Below, piece by piece: positions 52,548 through 61,646 of a stretch of 64,000 nt of DNA. Source of the stretch: Actinomycetota bacterium (GTDB lineage Bacteria; Actinomycetota; UBA4738; HRBIN12). The notes beneath the pieces were generated by a model. The model had not been told where the DNA came from, did no database searches, and saw only the letters and a program-made list of their open reading frames with translations. The stretch's first letter is position 1. Every line of letters begins with the position of its first letter. Both the position numbers and the translations under genes were made by a program. The DNA is taken from NCBI GenBank assembly GCA_035697485.1, contig DASSCU010000024.1:124001-188000 (forward strand). Direction: 5' to 3'.

Positions 52548-53819
52548 ATGATCGGAAGGCACCCGATGGAGAACCGCTGGTCGCGACGCCAGTTCCTGGG
52601 AAGGGCGGCCGGTGGCGCGGTCGCGATGCCCTCCCTGGCAGCGATCCTCGCCGCGTGCTCGAAGCCCGGGGAGAACGCGGGGGGCTCGGGCTCGGGCTCC
52701 GCGTCGACCGAGATCCCGATCGCGACCCTCGAGAACCCGGTCGAACTCCCCGTGACGATGGACACGATCGCCGCCGACACGCCGATCGAATCGGGTCCGC
52801 TCGTGCTCTACAACTGGGCCGACTACATCCACAAGAAGGTGGTCGCGGAGTTCGAGGAGGAGTACGGCGTCGACGTGGAGATCACCACCTACAACAACAT
52901 GGAGGAGGGGATCCAGAAGGTCGCCAACGGGCAGGTGACGCCCGACGTCTTCGTGCCCACGGTCGGCTACCTGCGCCGCCTCGTGCAGAAGGATCTTCTG
53001 ATGCCGCTGCAGCAGGAGCTGATCCCGAACATGCTCGCGAGCGTCTGGCCGTCGTACTCCGATCCCGGCCCCTACTACGACCTCGGGTGGAACTACAGCG
53101 TGCCCTACACGATCTACACGTGGGGCGTGGCCTACCGTCGCGATCGCGTGAGCGACGAGGATCTCGCCGCGCAAGGGTGGGAGGCCCTGTGGAACCCGGA
53201 GTACGCGGGCGCGATCAGCCTCTACGACTCCTACGGCGACACGATCGCGGTCGCGATCTTGCGCAACGGCAGCCTCGACGTGAACACCGGGGACCCGGCA
53301 TTGATCGACGCGGCCAAGGTCGCGATCCTGGAGACGATCAACGACCACGAGGCTCGCCTCACGATCAACGGCGTCTACGCGAAGCTCCCGGCCGGCGACT
53401 TCACCGTCGCCGAGGCGTGGTCGGGCGACATCGTCGGGGCCCAGTGGTACCTGCCGAGGGGCACCGGCACCGACGTGCTCGGCTACTGGCGCCCCGAGCC
53501 GGGGCAGACGATGATCGGGAACGACACGCTGGTCGTGCCGGCGGAGGCGCAACGACCGCGGCTCGCCCACGAGTTCATCAACTTCATGCTCGACGAGCAG
53601 CACGGGACCGACAACTTCGTCAACTGGAACGGTTACCAGCCGCCGTTCGTGTCGATCCAGCCGGATTCCCTCATCGATCAGGGCGTCGTGCCGGAGAACC
53701 TGTCCGACGCCGTCGTGACCGAGGAGATGTTCGCCGACGACCTGACCCCGATCGAGCTCTCCCCCGAGGTCGAGGCGATGTGGCTCGATGCCTGGACCGA
53801 GATCAAGGCGGGTGCCTGA
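52548..53819 (+). CDS. potD: Polyamine-type ABC transporter substrate-binding lipoprotein (set 2)
   Basis: This 423-residue receptor has a Tat motif RRQFLG (13-18) and lipobox LAAC37. The mature domain starts LVLYNWADYIHKKVVAEFEEEYGVDV, a typical PotD/PotF start, with NMEEGIQKV and VFVPTVGYLRRLV. It is only distantly similar to the set 1 receptor, so it may bind another amine. GAGGGAGGC lies 5 nt before the ATG at 52548. The operon continues with two permeases; the matching ATPase is downstream on the opposite strand. Confidence 0.92.
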   Translation: MIGRHPMENRWSRRQFLGRAAGGAVAMPSLAAILAACSKPGENAGGSGSGSASTEIPIATLENPVELPVTMDTIAADTPIESGPLVLYNWADYIHKKVVAEFEEEYGVDVEITTYNNMEEGIQKVANGQVTPDVFVPTVGYLRRLVQKDLLMPLQQELIPNMLASVWPSYSDPGPYYDLGWNYSVPYTIYTWGVAYRRDRVSDEDLAAQGWEALWNPEYAGAISLYDSYGDTIAVAILRNGSLDVNTGDPALIDAAKVAILETINDHEARLTINGVYAKLPAGDFTVAEAWSGDIVGAQWYLPRGTGTDVLGYWRPEPGQTMIGNDTLVVPAEAQRPRLAHEFINFMLDEQHGTDNFVNWNGYQPPFVSIQPDSLIDQGVVPENLSDAVVTEEMFADDLTPIELSPEVEAMWLDAWTEIKAGA

Positions 53820-54795
53820 GATCGAGACATCGGCGACGCACGACGAGCGACCACGGCGCCGCCTTTGGCGGCGCCGTGCCTCGGTCGACGAACCGGGGGG
53901 CGCGAGCGGCGCCTGGTATCCCCGCTGGTATTGGCCCTCCTTCGTGGCTCCGGGCAGCCTGTGGCTGGCGCTCTTGTTCCTACTGCCGTTCTACGTGGTG
54001 TTCTCGGTGGCGTTCGGCACGGTCGACTTCGAGAACTTCGGGGCCCCTGTCCCCTACTACGCGCCGTGGTGGTGGTCGTTCGACACATTCAACGAGACAC
54101 TCAGCAAGTTCTACGAAGGCACCGCGATCTACCGGCCGCCGCTGTTCCGCACGTTCGCCTACGTGTTCTCCGCGACGGTGATCTGCCTCGTGGTGGGGTA
54201 CACGGTCGCCTACTTCGCCGCGCGGAGCGCGACGAAGTACAAGGGCCTCATCCTGATCCTGCTCATCTCTCCCTTGTGGATCAGCTACCTGATGCGGATC
54301 TACGCGTGGCAAGGGCTGCTCGACACCGACGGGCCGATCAACCTCCTGCTCAGGCCGCTCGGTTTCGGCGAGACGAACTGGCTGGAGGGCATGCACGTCA
54401 CGGTCATCCTCGGCCTCGTCTACGGCTACATCCCGTTCATGATCCTGCCGATCTACGCATCGCTCGACCGGATCCAGGAGAGCCTGCTCGAGGCCGGGCG
54501 CGATCTCGGCGCGAGCGGACGGCAGACGTTCTGGCGCGTCACGCTGCCCCTGTCGCGCCCCGCGATCCTGGCCGGCATCGTGATCGTCACGCTGCCCATG
54601 TTCGGCGACTACTACACGAACGACCTGCTCGGGTCGACGAAGACCTCGATGTTCGGGAACCTGATCTCGACGCAGCGGGAGCAGCAAGGCGGGTCCACCC
54701 GCATGGCCTCGCTCGTGCTCATCCTGGCCGTGATCGTGCTGGTGCCGATGTTGTACTACCTGCGCGAGACGAAGCGCGCCGCGGAGCAGGCGTGA
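53812..54795 (+). CDS. potB: Polyamine-type ABC permease (set 2)
   Basis: This 327-residue protein has six membrane helices. After a basic N-terminus, helix 1 is SLWLALLFLLPFYVVFSVAFG; the EAA loop reads LLEAGRDLGASGRQTFWRVTLPL. PISLWISYLMRIYAW-type residues in the third helix are usual for PotB. GTG at 53812 gives an 8-nt overlap with the receptor stop; an ATG 24 nt upstream is an alternative. Confidence 0.88.
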   Translation: MPEIETSATHDERPRRRLWRRRASVDEPGGASGAWYPRWYWPSFVAPGSLWLALLFLLPFYVVFSVAFGTVDFENFGAPVPYYAPWWWSFDTFNETLSKFYEGTAIYRPPLFRTFAYVFSATVICLVVGYTVAYFAARSATKYKGLILILLISPLWISYLMRIYAWQGLLDTDGPINLLLRPLGFGETNWLEGMHVTVILGLVYGYIPFMILPIYASLDRIQESLLEAGRDLGASGRQTFWRVTLPLSRPAILAGIVIVTLPMFGDYYTNDLLGSTKTSMFGNLISTQREQQGGSTRMASLVLILAVIVLVPMLYYLRETKRAAEQA

Positions 54796-55691
54796 GCACG
54801 GCGATTGAGCACGCGCCGGCGACCCCAGCCAGGGGCTACTTCAGGAACCCCTGGCGGAAGCCGCGCATCCTGCAGGGCGTGACGATCGGGTACTTGCTCT
54901 GGTCCTTGCTGCCGGTGGTGATCGCCGTGATCTTCTCGTTCAACGGAGGTCGCTCCCGCATCTCATGGCAGGGATTCTCGTTGCGGTGGTGGACCCAGGA
55001 CCCCACCGACTCGCTCCTGCGCGATGAGGCGATGCGCTCGGCCATGGCGCAGACCTACAAGCTCGCCATCATCACCGTGCTGGTCGCGGTGCCGCTCGGC
55101 ACATTGTTCGCGATCGGCATCGACCGATGGCACGGCCGGCCCGCGCGGAGCGCCAACTTCACGATGCTGCTGTCCTTCGTCGTGCCCGAGATCATCCTGG
55201 GCGTCTCCCTCTACATCCTGTTCACGAACCTGCTGCAGGGGCTCGTGCCGCTCGGGACGCCGGCGCAGGCGATCGGGCTGATCAGCTTCCAGCTGAGCTA
55301 TCCGGTGATCATCGTGCGAGCCCGCCTGCTCTCGATCGGCCCCGAGTACGAGGAGGCCGCGATGGACCTCGGCGCCACCCCGAGTCAGGCGATCCGTCGG
55401 ATCCTGCTGCCGCTGATCGCCCCGGCGATCCTCGCGAGCGTTGCCCTCGTCTTCGCCGACGTCGTCGACGACTTCGTCACCGTCGCCGCGCTGTCAGCCG
55501 AGGCGAGCAGCGAGACGCTCGCCCAGAAGATCTACTCAGCCTCGCGCGCCTCGCCGACCCCCGAGGTCAACGCCGCCGCCACGATGATGTTGATCACGAC
55601 GTTGCTCGTGGTCGCCGGTGGCCTGCTGTTCTATCGCCGGTTCAGCCGGGGGCAGAGCGACATCGCCACGACCGACTTCATGCAGCTGTAG
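54792..55691 (+). CDS. potC: Polyamine-type ABC permease (set 2)
   Basis: This 299-residue permease has six helices: IFSFNGGRSRISWQGFSLRWW after helix 1, as in PotC/PotI, and the EAA loop YEEAAMDLGATPSQAIRRILLPL. The GTG overlaps the potB stop (GTGA). The next gene on this strand is 1.2 kb away, so the operon stops without its ATPase. Confidence 0.88.
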   Translation: MSTAIEHAPATPARGYFRNPWRKPRILQGVTIGYLLWSLLPVVIAVIFSFNGGRSRISWQGFSLRWWTQDPTDSLLRDEAMRSAMAQTYKLAIITVLVAVPLGTLFAIGIDRWHGRPARSANFTMLLSFVVPEIILGVSLYILFTNLLQGLVPLGTPAQAIGLISFQLSYPVIIVRARLLSIGPEYEEAAMDLGATPSQAIRRILLPLIAPAILASVALVFADVVDDFVTVAALSAEASSETLAQKIYSASRASPTPEVNAAATMMLITTLLVVAGGLLFYRRFSRGQSDIATTDFMQL

Positions 55692-55694
55692 CTC

Positions 55695-55712
55695 CCCGGC
55701 CCGATCGCCGGG
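55695..55712. terminator. Hairpin between convergent potC and potA (set 2)
   Basis: CCCGGC (55695-55700) and GCCGGG (55707-55712) around CCGATC, 4 bp after the potC stop and 20 bp before the potA stop. It could serve both strands. Stem short, no U-tract. Confidence 0.4.
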
Positions 55713-55731
55713 CCCTTGACCCGGGACGCGC

Positions 55732-56844
55732 CTAGTCCTCGAGCTCGCCGCTCTCCATCACGGCGGTCCCAGCTTCGGGGAGCACCCGCAGTGCCTCGAC
55801 CGGGAAGTGCACCGTCACCGGGGCGCCGGAGTCGAACGGCATGGCACCGCCCTCGTTCTGCACCCAGGCCTGGATGCGCTGGCCCGGCGCGAGGTTCACG
55901 ATCACCTGCAACACCGACCCGACGTAGACGACACGCTCCACCATGCCGGGCACGCGGTTCTCCCCGCTGGTGCCCTGCGGCTCGAGGCTCACCCGCTCGG
56001 GGCGGATCGTGACCTTGGCCTGGCCACGGGTGTCCTCGTCGCCCTGGCCGGCGACGAACGAGAACTCTCCGATCGCCACCTTGCAGCCGTTGGGGACTTG
56101 CCCCGCGGCGGTCGCCTCCATCAGGTTCGACACGCCGAGGAAGTCGGCGACGTAGGCGGTCGCGGGCTCCTCGTAGATCTCCTTGGGTCGCCCGATCTGC
56201 TCGACGCGCCCCTGGCTCATCACCGCGATGCGGTCCGACATCGTGAGCGCTTCCTCCTGGTCGTGCGTCACGTAGACGAACGTGATGCCGACCTCCTCCT
56301 GCAGGGCCTTCAGCTCGATCTGCAGGCGCTTGCGGAGCTTGGCGTCGAGGGCACCGAGCGGCTCGTCGAGCAGGAGCACGGCGGGGTTCAGGATCAGCGC
56401 CCGCGCGAGCGCGACCCGCTGCTGCTGACCGCCCGAGAGCTGTGAAGGGCGGCGGTTGCCGAACCCCGTGAGCGCCACGAGCTCGAGTGACTTCCCGACC
56501 CGGTCGCGCATCTCCTGCTTGGAGACGTCCTTGTACTTCAGGCCGAACGCCACGTTCTCCTCGACCGTGAGGTGCGGGAAGAGCGCGTAGTTCTGGAAGA
56601 CGGTGTTCACGTTCCGTTTGTGGGGCGGCGTCTGGGCCATGTCGACCCCGTCGAGCAGGATCTGGCCTTCGCTCGGGCGTTCGAACCCGGCGATCATGCG
56701 CAACGTCGTGGTCTTGCCGCAGCCCGACGGGCCGAGTAGAGAGAAGAACTCGCCGGAGGGCATGTCGAGGTTGATACCGGCGACCGCCGTGAAGTCCCCG
56801 AACCGCTTGACCAGATCGACGAGTTGGACCTCTCCACCTGCCAT
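55732..56844 (-). CDS. potA: Polyamine-type ABC transporter ATPase (set 2)
   Basis: This 370-residue ATPase has GPSGCGKTT, FQNYALFPHLTV, LSGGQQQRV and AVLLLDEPLGALD, with the H-loop VTHDQEEAL. A TOBE domain is at the C-terminus (about 285-355; VTIRPERVSLEP). It faces the potD-B-C genes tail to tail and so has an independent promoter: TAGACT lies 8 nt before the ATG at 56844. The separation means its level need not match the permeases; it might also serve the orphan receptor at 59531-60784. Confidence 0.92.
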   Translation of the reverse strand: MAGGEVQLVDLVKRFGDFTAVAGINLDMPSGEFFSLLGPSGCGKTTTLRMIAGFERPSEGQILLDGVDMAQTPPHKRNVNTVFQNYALFPHLTVEENVAFGLKYKDVSKQEMRDRVGKSLELVALTGFGNRRPSQLSGGQQQRVALARALILNPAVLLLDEPLGALDAKLRKRLQIELKALQEEVGITFVYVTHDQEEALTMSDRIAVMSQGRVEQIGRPKEIYEEPATAYVADFLGVSNLMEATAAGQVPNGCKVAIGEFSFVAGQGDEDTRGQAKVTIRPERVSLEPQGTSGENRVPGMVERVVYVGSVLQVIVNLAPGQRIQAWVQNEGGAMPFDSGAPVTVHFPVEALRVLPEAGTAVMESGELED

Positions 56845-56852
56845 GGACGCGG

Positions 56853-56858
56853 AGTCTA
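56853..56858 (-). promoter_or_regulatory. -10 box of leaderless potA (set 2) transcript
   Basis: TAGACT on the minus strand ends 8 nt before the ATG at 56844; identical to the box of the acyl-CoA dehydrogenase gene. Confidence 0.55.
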
Positions 56859-56924
56859 GTCCAGGCGAGCCGCGACCGGTCAACACGACGGGAGCGAGGC
56901 GTTCGCCCGTGGCATCATGCCCCG

Positions 56925-58127
56925 ATGGACGAGCTCGCCCGCCCGCCCGCGACCACCGGACGGCCGCTCGAGCGCCCTCTCGACGCCGCGGCGGGCCGGC
57001 GCGCGACGCTGCCGTTGCTCGCCGGCTACCTGGCGTTCGGTCAGTACTGGGGCGTCTGGGTGATCCTCGTGTTCGACTTCCAGCGGTTCCACGGGCTGAC
57101 GTCGAGCCGGCTCGGTGCCCTCTACACGATGCTGTCGCTGACGGCGGTCGCGGTGATGCTCGTGGGCGCCCCGAGGCTGCAGCGGCTGCCGCTCACGACG
57201 ACCGTCCCGCTGTCCATGCTCGTGCTCGCCGGGGGCTCGCTCGTGATCGCGTATCAGCCGACCGCCATCATCGCCCTCGGGTTCCTGATCGTGGGCGCCG
57301 GCAACGGCCTGATCGACGTCTACCTGAACGTGGCTGCCCAACGGGTCGAGGTCGCCACGAGGCGCCCGGTGCTGCAGTGGCTCCACGCCTCGTACGCGCT
57401 CGGCGGCGTCACGGGAGCCGCGATCGCGGGGCTGCTGCTGGTCGCCGACGTCGACTACCGGTGGGGGCTGGCTCTCGCGGGTCTCACGCTCGCCGTCACC
57501 GCCGCCTGGAACGCACGGACCGCGCCCCCTGAGCGCAGCCCCGAGGGTGCCCAGGCCGTCTTGTCGGTCTCCGCGCTCTTCCGCACGCCGGCGCTCTGGG
57601 TACCGGCGCTCACCGTGCTGTTCGCGTTCCTCGTGGAGGGGTCGATGGATGCGTGGTCGGGCCTGTACCTCCGCGACGAGCTCGGCGCATCGGCGGGGGT
57701 CGCGTCGCTCGCCTTCATCGCGTTCTCGGGCGCGATCTTCCTCGGCAGGCTCTTCGCGGGGAAGGTGCTCTTCGGGCTCGGCCCTCGCACGACGATCATC
57801 GTGGCCGGGGCGGGATCCTTCGTAGGAGGTCTGCTCGCGATCGCCACTGACGACCTCGTCGTCGTGGCGATCGCCTACCTGATCCTCGGGTTCATGATCA
57901 GCGCGGCCGCACCCGCGGGGTTCAGCCTCACCGAGGACATCGACGAGGATCCCACCAGCGCGATCGCCGCCGTCACGACGGTCGGCTACACGGGTTTCAT
58001 CTGGAGCCCGCCGCTCTTTGGTTATGTCGCCCAGACGATCGATCTGCGGGCGGCGATGGCCGTAATCGTGATCGCCACCGTCGGGATCATCGTCGCGGGA
58101 CTCATGGCCCCACGCTCACGAGTGTGA
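56925..58127 (+). CDS. MFS transporter, 12-helix
   Basis: This 400-residue protein has about 12 helices with an N-terminal acidic tail. Recognisable features: LGALYTMLSLTAVAVM, GFLIVGAGNGLIDVYLNVAAQRVE (helix 4), LHASYALGGVTGAAIAG, and the C-terminal half starting TPALWVPALTVLFAFLVEGSMDAWSGLYL. These resemble the fucose/YbjJ-like group of MFS proteins of unknown substrate. The end overlaps the convergent DUF3291 gene by 12 bp. A weak CATCAT box 6 nt before the ATG suggests a leaderless message. Confidence 0.88.
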   Translation: MDELARPPATTGRPLERPLDAAAGRRATLPLLAGYLAFGQYWGVWVILVFDFQRFHGLTSSRLGALYTMLSLTAVAVMLVGAPRLQRLPLTTTVPLSMLVLAGGSLVIAYQPTAIIALGFLIVGAGNGLIDVYLNVAAQRVEVATRRPVLQWLHASYALGGVTGAAIAGLLLVADVDYRWGLALAGLTLAVTAAWNARTAPPERSPEGAQAVLSVSALFRTPALWVPALTVLFAFLVEGSMDAWSGLYLRDELGASAGVASLAFIAFSGAIFLGRLFAGKVLFGLGPRTTIIVAGAGSFVGGLLAIATDDLVVVAIAYLILGFMISAAAPAGFSLTEDIDEDPTSAIAAVTTVGYTGFIWSPPLFGYVAQTIDLRAAMAVIVIATVGIIVAGLMAPRSRV

Positions 58128-58574
58128 GCTCGGCGGCGGCGGGAACGCATCGCGGAGCGTGAACCCCTCGCGGGTCGGACCCCGCGCACGGAGCGACTCG
58201 AGCTTCGTCTTCGCGTCCTCGACCATCGGGGTCTCACCCGCCCGGATCCACCACAGGGCCGTCGATGCCTCGGCGAGCTTCTCGAACCACTCGGACCGGC
58301 GTCGCAGGTAGCCCGCGTGCTCCGACCGGAACACGAACGCGTGGAGCGCCTCGACCGAGTCCCAAACCGACATGTTCACGATGATCATGTCGTCGTCGAA
58401 GACCCGGAGCGCGGTCGCGTCGCCGTCGTCGGTCTGCAGTCGCCACACGAACCCGGGGCTCGCATCCGCGAGCGTGTTGATCGGTTCGAGCCCGTCGACG
58501 AACGCCTGCATCGACGGGCGGTCGAGCGGCTCCCGCAGGCGGGCGACGTTGATCTGCGCGACGTGGAAGGTCAT
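58116..58574 (-). CDS. DUF3291-type dimeric alpha+beta barrel protein
   Basis: This 152-residue protein fits DUF3291: starting FHVAQINVARLREPLDRPSM, then FVDGLEPINTLADASPGFVWRLQTDDGDAT, NMSVWDSVEALHAFVFRSEHAGYLRRRSEWFE and WWIRAGETP. The fold resembles antibiotic monooxygenases, but no catalytic residues are known. It stands alone. TAGGCT lies 7 nt before the ATG at 58574 (leaderless), which decides the start. Confidence 0.85.
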   Translation of the reverse strand: MTFHVAQINVARLREPLDRPSMQAFVDGLEPINTLADASPGFVWRLQTDDGDATALRVFDDDMIIVNMSVWDSVEALHAFVFRSEHAGYLRRRSEWFEKLAEASTALWWIRAGETPMVEDAKTKLESLRARGPTREGFTLRDAFPPPPSSHS

Positions 58575-58581
58575 GGCGGGC

Positions 58582-58587
58582 AGCCTA
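58582..58587 (-). promoter_or_regulatory. -10 box of leaderless DUF3291 transcript
   Basis: TAGGCT on the minus strand, 7 nt upstream of the ATG at 58574. Confidence 0.5.
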
Positions 58588-58648
58588 GCGTGACCTTCCC
58601 GAGGTCCGGACCGACGTCGCTCTTCGGCAGCCCTCGGCGAGTGAACCG

Positions 58649-58936
58649 TTACGCGGTGTCCTGCTCGATCTCCCCGTCGTGCCACTCGGGCTCGTCCTCG
58701 AGCAGCGCTCGGTACTCGAGGTACCGCTCGTGCTGCGCCGGGTCGTCGGCGTTGCGCTCGTACGTTTCACGATCGGTGAAGACGGCGAACATCCAGGCGG
58801 TGTCGCTGTCGTTCTCGAAGAGCACGTAGGAGGTCACGAACCCAGGGACCTCGTCGTAGCCCTGCCGCTCAGTGACCTTGCTGAGCTGCTCCCGGTTCTC
58901 GGGCTTCACCCGCGTGCGCGCCACGGTGCCGTACAT
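58649..58936 (-). CDS. Antibiotic biosynthesis monooxygenase (ABM)-like small protein
   Basis: This 95-residue protein matches small ABM-like ferredoxin folds: YGTVARTRVKPENREQLSKV at the start, VPGFVTSYVLFENDSDTAWMFAVFTDRETYERNADD in the middle. It probably forms a dimeric barrel; the substrate is unknown. GGAAGGGGGA precedes the ATG. It lies 74 bp from the next gene on the same strand (DUF3291), a protein of similar fold. Confidence 0.75.
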   Translation of the reverse strand: MYGTVARTRVKPENREQLSKVTERQGYDEVPGFVTSYVLFENDSDTAWMFAVFTDRETYERNADDPAQHERYLEYRALLEDEPEWHDGEIEQDTA

Positions 58937-59045
58937 CGGCTCCCCCTTCCCGCGGGCACGCTCGGTCGGACGGTCGCGCCCACGCTACGCCCGCAGGATC
59001 GTCGGGTGAACCCCCTCTTCGGCCCCGCCGTGCCGACGCTCGGGG

Positions 59046-59051
59046 TACGCT
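59046..59051 (+). promoter_or_regulatory. -10 box of leaderless lipoprotein transcript
   Basis: TACGCT ends 6 nt before the GTG at 59058. Confidence 0.4.
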
Positions 59052-59057
59052 CGGCTG

Positions 59058-59561
59058 GTGCGTTCGGCTTCCCTGGTGACGGTCGTGCTCCTGGTCGCGT
59101 CGTGCAGCCTGGTCGACGACCCGGCGCCGTTCGCACCCCTTCACCAATCGGTCCGCCAGGAGATCCCCGGTACGTTCGGTTACGACCTGCTTCCGGTCGA
59201 CGGCTTCGATCCAGCGATCGATCCGCTGCAGGCGTGGCGAGGACTCACCGGCGCGGCGGGTGGCACCCACGTCTCCGTCACGCTGGCCGCGGTCGAGGAC
59301 CCCGTCGACGGCGGTTGGGGGCCGTCGTGGGTGTTCTTCACACGCGACCTCTGCTACTTCACGGCCAAGGGTGACTTCGTCTCGCCCTCGCGCAGCGGCG
59401 ACGGCGACGGCTGCACGCCGCGCAATGTGCTCGTTCAGGTGGTCGATGCCTCGACAGGCGATTTCGTGGCGGTCTTCGAGGCCTACGACGCGGACCTCAC
59501 CTGGCTGCCCGACCGTGTGGGAACGCCCGCTCAGGTGCCGGGGGCGAGGCGCTTCCAGTAG
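59058..59561 (+). CDS. Putative lipoprotein of unknown function
   Basis: This 167-residue protein begins with a short signal ending VASC16, a plausible lipobox. The rest is a soluble domain without a known family: GTHVSVTLAAVEDPVDGGWGPSWVFFTRDLCYFTAKGD contains strands and two Cys (C115, C136) that could form a disulfide outside the membrane. The 3' end overlaps the convergent polyamine-receptor gene by 31 bp. The -10 box 6 nt upstream supports the GTG. Confidence 0.6.
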   Translation: MRSASLVTVVLLVASCSLVDDPAPFAPLHQSVRQEIPGTFGYDLLPVDGFDPAIDPLQAWRGLTGAAGGTHVSVTLAAVEDPVDGGWGPSWVFFTRDLCYFTAKGDFVSPSRSGDGDGCTPRNVLVQVVDASTGDFVAVFEAYDADLTWLPDRVGTPAQVPGARRFQ

Positions 59562-60784
59562 TCGAGCCAGCGCGCGCGTTCGCTCGGGCCGAACCCCACG
59601 AGCATCTGCGCATCGGCGAACGTGCCGTTGTCGAGCAGCGTGCTGATCAGGTTCGGCGGCACCTCCATGTGCCACGGCGAGTCGGGTGCCGCGAACGCCT
59701 GGGGCGTGACCCCCTCGAGGGGCGGTTGGTAACCGTTCCAGCAGAAGTTCTCCACGCCGACGCGCGTGTCGAGCAGGTGGTTCAGGAACGCGTGCGCGAG
59801 CTCGGGGTGCCGGCCACGCGCGCAGACCGCCATCAGGTCGCACCCGACGATCTTCTCCGATCCGGGGGGGGACCAGAACCGGAGCTTCGCGCCGAGGTCG
59901 AAGTCGCCCTCGGCCGCCGCGTACCCCGGGGCAGACAGCACGTCGCCCGACCACGCCTGGTGGGCGGCGAACGCACCCTCGGGCAGGCCCTCCTCGACTC
60001 CGTCGTTCGTGAACCGCACGTGGGTGAGCGAGACGGCGTCGGCGAGCGAACCCACCGCGGCGTCCAGCTGCGCGTCGGTCGCGGTGCGCACGTCGAGGAC
60101 GCCGTCACGCAACAAGGCGAGCGAGATCGCCTCGAGGAAGCCGTCGTACATGCCGACCCGCCCGCGGTAGTCCGGGTTCCAGAAGACGCCCCACGGGTCG
60201 GTCGCCGCATCGGGCGCATCGGCCGCATCGACCATGTCGGACCGCCACGCCACGCCGCTCACGTACACGGTGTACGGCAGCGAGTATCGCTGCCCTGGGT
60301 CGTAGAACGGCCCACCGCCCTCACGGAACCAGGGCCAGAGGTTGCCGACGTTGGGGAGCCGACCGTGGTCGAGCGGGCGCAGCAACCCCGCGTCGATCAA
60401 CCCCGGCAGGACATCGATCGTCGGGAAGAACACGTCGAACCGCGTGTCGGGGTCCTGCAGGCGCGATATCGCCTCGTCCATGTGCGTGAAGCTCTCGACC
60501 TCGACCCGCACGGAACCCCTCGGGAACGAACGTTCGAACGACGAGAGCGTGCTTTTCGACAGGTAATCACGCCATTCGTAGACCCTGAGCACTCCCTCGT
60601 CGTCCGGCTTGCGGCTCTCGAACGTCGGGCCGACCGGTCTCGCCCCTGACCCCAGTCGCCCTCCCCGGTCGCGGTCGCAGGCCGCCAGCAACGCCGGGAA
60701 CGTGACGCCGACGGCAGCGAGTCGTCGCAGGAACGCCCGCCGATCGAGCCCGGGAACATCGTGCCGAGGGTCCACCGGGCCCAT
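59531..60784 (-). CDS. Orphan polyamine-type ABC substrate-binding lipoprotein (third receptor)
   Basis: This 417-residue receptor has a Tat motif RRAFLR (15-20) and lipobox LLAAC36. GVLRVYEWRDYLSKSTLSSFERSF, then NFCWNGYQPP near the end, place it with PotD-like receptors. NFxNWNGYQPP is also in the set 2 receptor, to which it is closer than to set 1. No permease or ATPase is beside it; it could dock onto the set 2 permease. The ATG at 60784 begins the signal peptide directly. Confidence 0.88.
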   Translation of the reverse strand: MGPVDPRHDVPGLDRRAFLRRLAAVGVTFPALLAACDRDRGGRLGSGARPVGPTFESRKPDDEGVLRVYEWRDYLSKSTLSSFERSFPRGSVRVEVESFTHMDEAISRLQDPDTRFDVFFPTIDVLPGLIDAGLLRPLDHGRLPNVGNLWPWFREGGGPFYDPGQRYSLPYTVYVSGVAWRSDMVDAADAPDAATDPWGVFWNPDYRGRVGMYDGFLEAISLALLRDGVLDVRTATDAQLDAAVGSLADAVSLTHVRFTNDGVEEGLPEGAFAAHQAWSGDVLSAPGYAAAEGDFDLGAKLRFWSPPGSEKIVGCDLMAVCARGRHPELAHAFLNHLLDTRVGVENFCWNGYQPPLEGVTPQAFAAPDSPWHMEVPPNLISTLLDNGTFADAQMLVGFGPSERARWLDYWKRLAPGT

Positions 60785-60824
60785 CTTGCGGGAACGGACG
60801 TGCGGGCCGCAAGGAGCGCGACGG

Positions 60825-61646
60825 CTAGGCTTCGGGCGGCTCGATCTCGGGAGGCGCCGCGCCCTGCCCCCACGCGTCGGCGCCGCCGTCGACGAGTACC
60901 GACGACCCCGTGATGTAACCACCGCCCGCCGAGGCGAGGAACGCGATCGTCGCGGCGACCTCCTCGGGCAAGCCCGCCCGACGCATCGGCACCTGGGCCG
61001 CGAACCCTGCCACCACCTCGTCGCCTCCGTACTGCTGGAGCCCCTCCGTCTCGATCAATCCCGCCGCGATGCACACGGCGCGGATGCCGTAACGAGACCA
61101 CTCGTTCGACAGTGAGGAGGCCATCGTCTCAAGGGCGGATCGCGCCATCGACGAGTGCGCCATCATCGGGATGCCACGACGAGGGCTGAACCCGATGACG
61201 AGGATCGTGCCGCGTCGTCGCGGGATCATCCACCGCGTGGCCACCTCGTGCGTGAGGTGCCACACGGCGTCGACGTTCAGCCGGTGCACCGCTCGAAGGC
61301 CCTTGAGGGAGATGTCCTCGGCGGCCGCCGCGAACTGCCCGCCGGCGTTGTTCACGAGCACGTCGGCACCGCCGAAGCGCTCGTCGACCCTCGCGAGGAA
61401 CCCGGCGACCTCGTCGGGCTCTCGCACGTCGCAGGTGGCGGCGAGCACATCGGACCCGGACGCGTCGAGTTCCGCCCGCACGGCTTCGATGGGCTCCGGA
61501 CGTCGCCCGCAGATCGCGACGCGTGCGCCGGTGCGCGCGAGCTCGCGGGCCGTCGCCCGCCCGATGCCGGTGCCCCCGCCGGTGACGATCGCGACCTTCC
61601 CCTTGTTGGCGTCGGCGGTGAGCGGGGAGCGGAATCCGTCTGCCAT
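60825..61646 (-). CDS. Short-chain dehydrogenase/reductase with altered active site
   Basis: This 273-residue SDR has the NAD(P)-binding G-G-G-T-G-I-G (28-34), NNAGG and the C-terminal ITGSSVLVDGG. At the catalytic position, Y-x-x-x-K is replaced: the sequence reads MAHSSMARSALETM, as in some dienoyl-CoA-reductase-like SDRs that lack the Tyr. The substrate may thus be a CoA ester, but this is inference. The ATG at 61646 is chosen because a -10-like CATACT lies 7 nt upstream; longer frames cross the divergent gene. Confidence 0.85.
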   Translation of the reverse strand: MADGFRSPLTADANKGKVAIVTGGGTGIGRATARELARTGARVAICGRRPEPIEAVRAELDASGSDVLAATCDVREPDEVAGFLARVDERFGGADVLVNNAGGQFAAAAEDISLKGLRAVHRLNVDAVWHLTHEVATRWMIPRRRGTILVIGFSPRRGIPMMAHSSMARSALETMASSLSNEWSRYGIRAVCIAAGLIETEGLQQYGGDEVVAGFAAQVPMRRAGLPEEVAATIAFLASAGGGYITGSSVLVDGGADAWGQGAAPPEIEPPEA

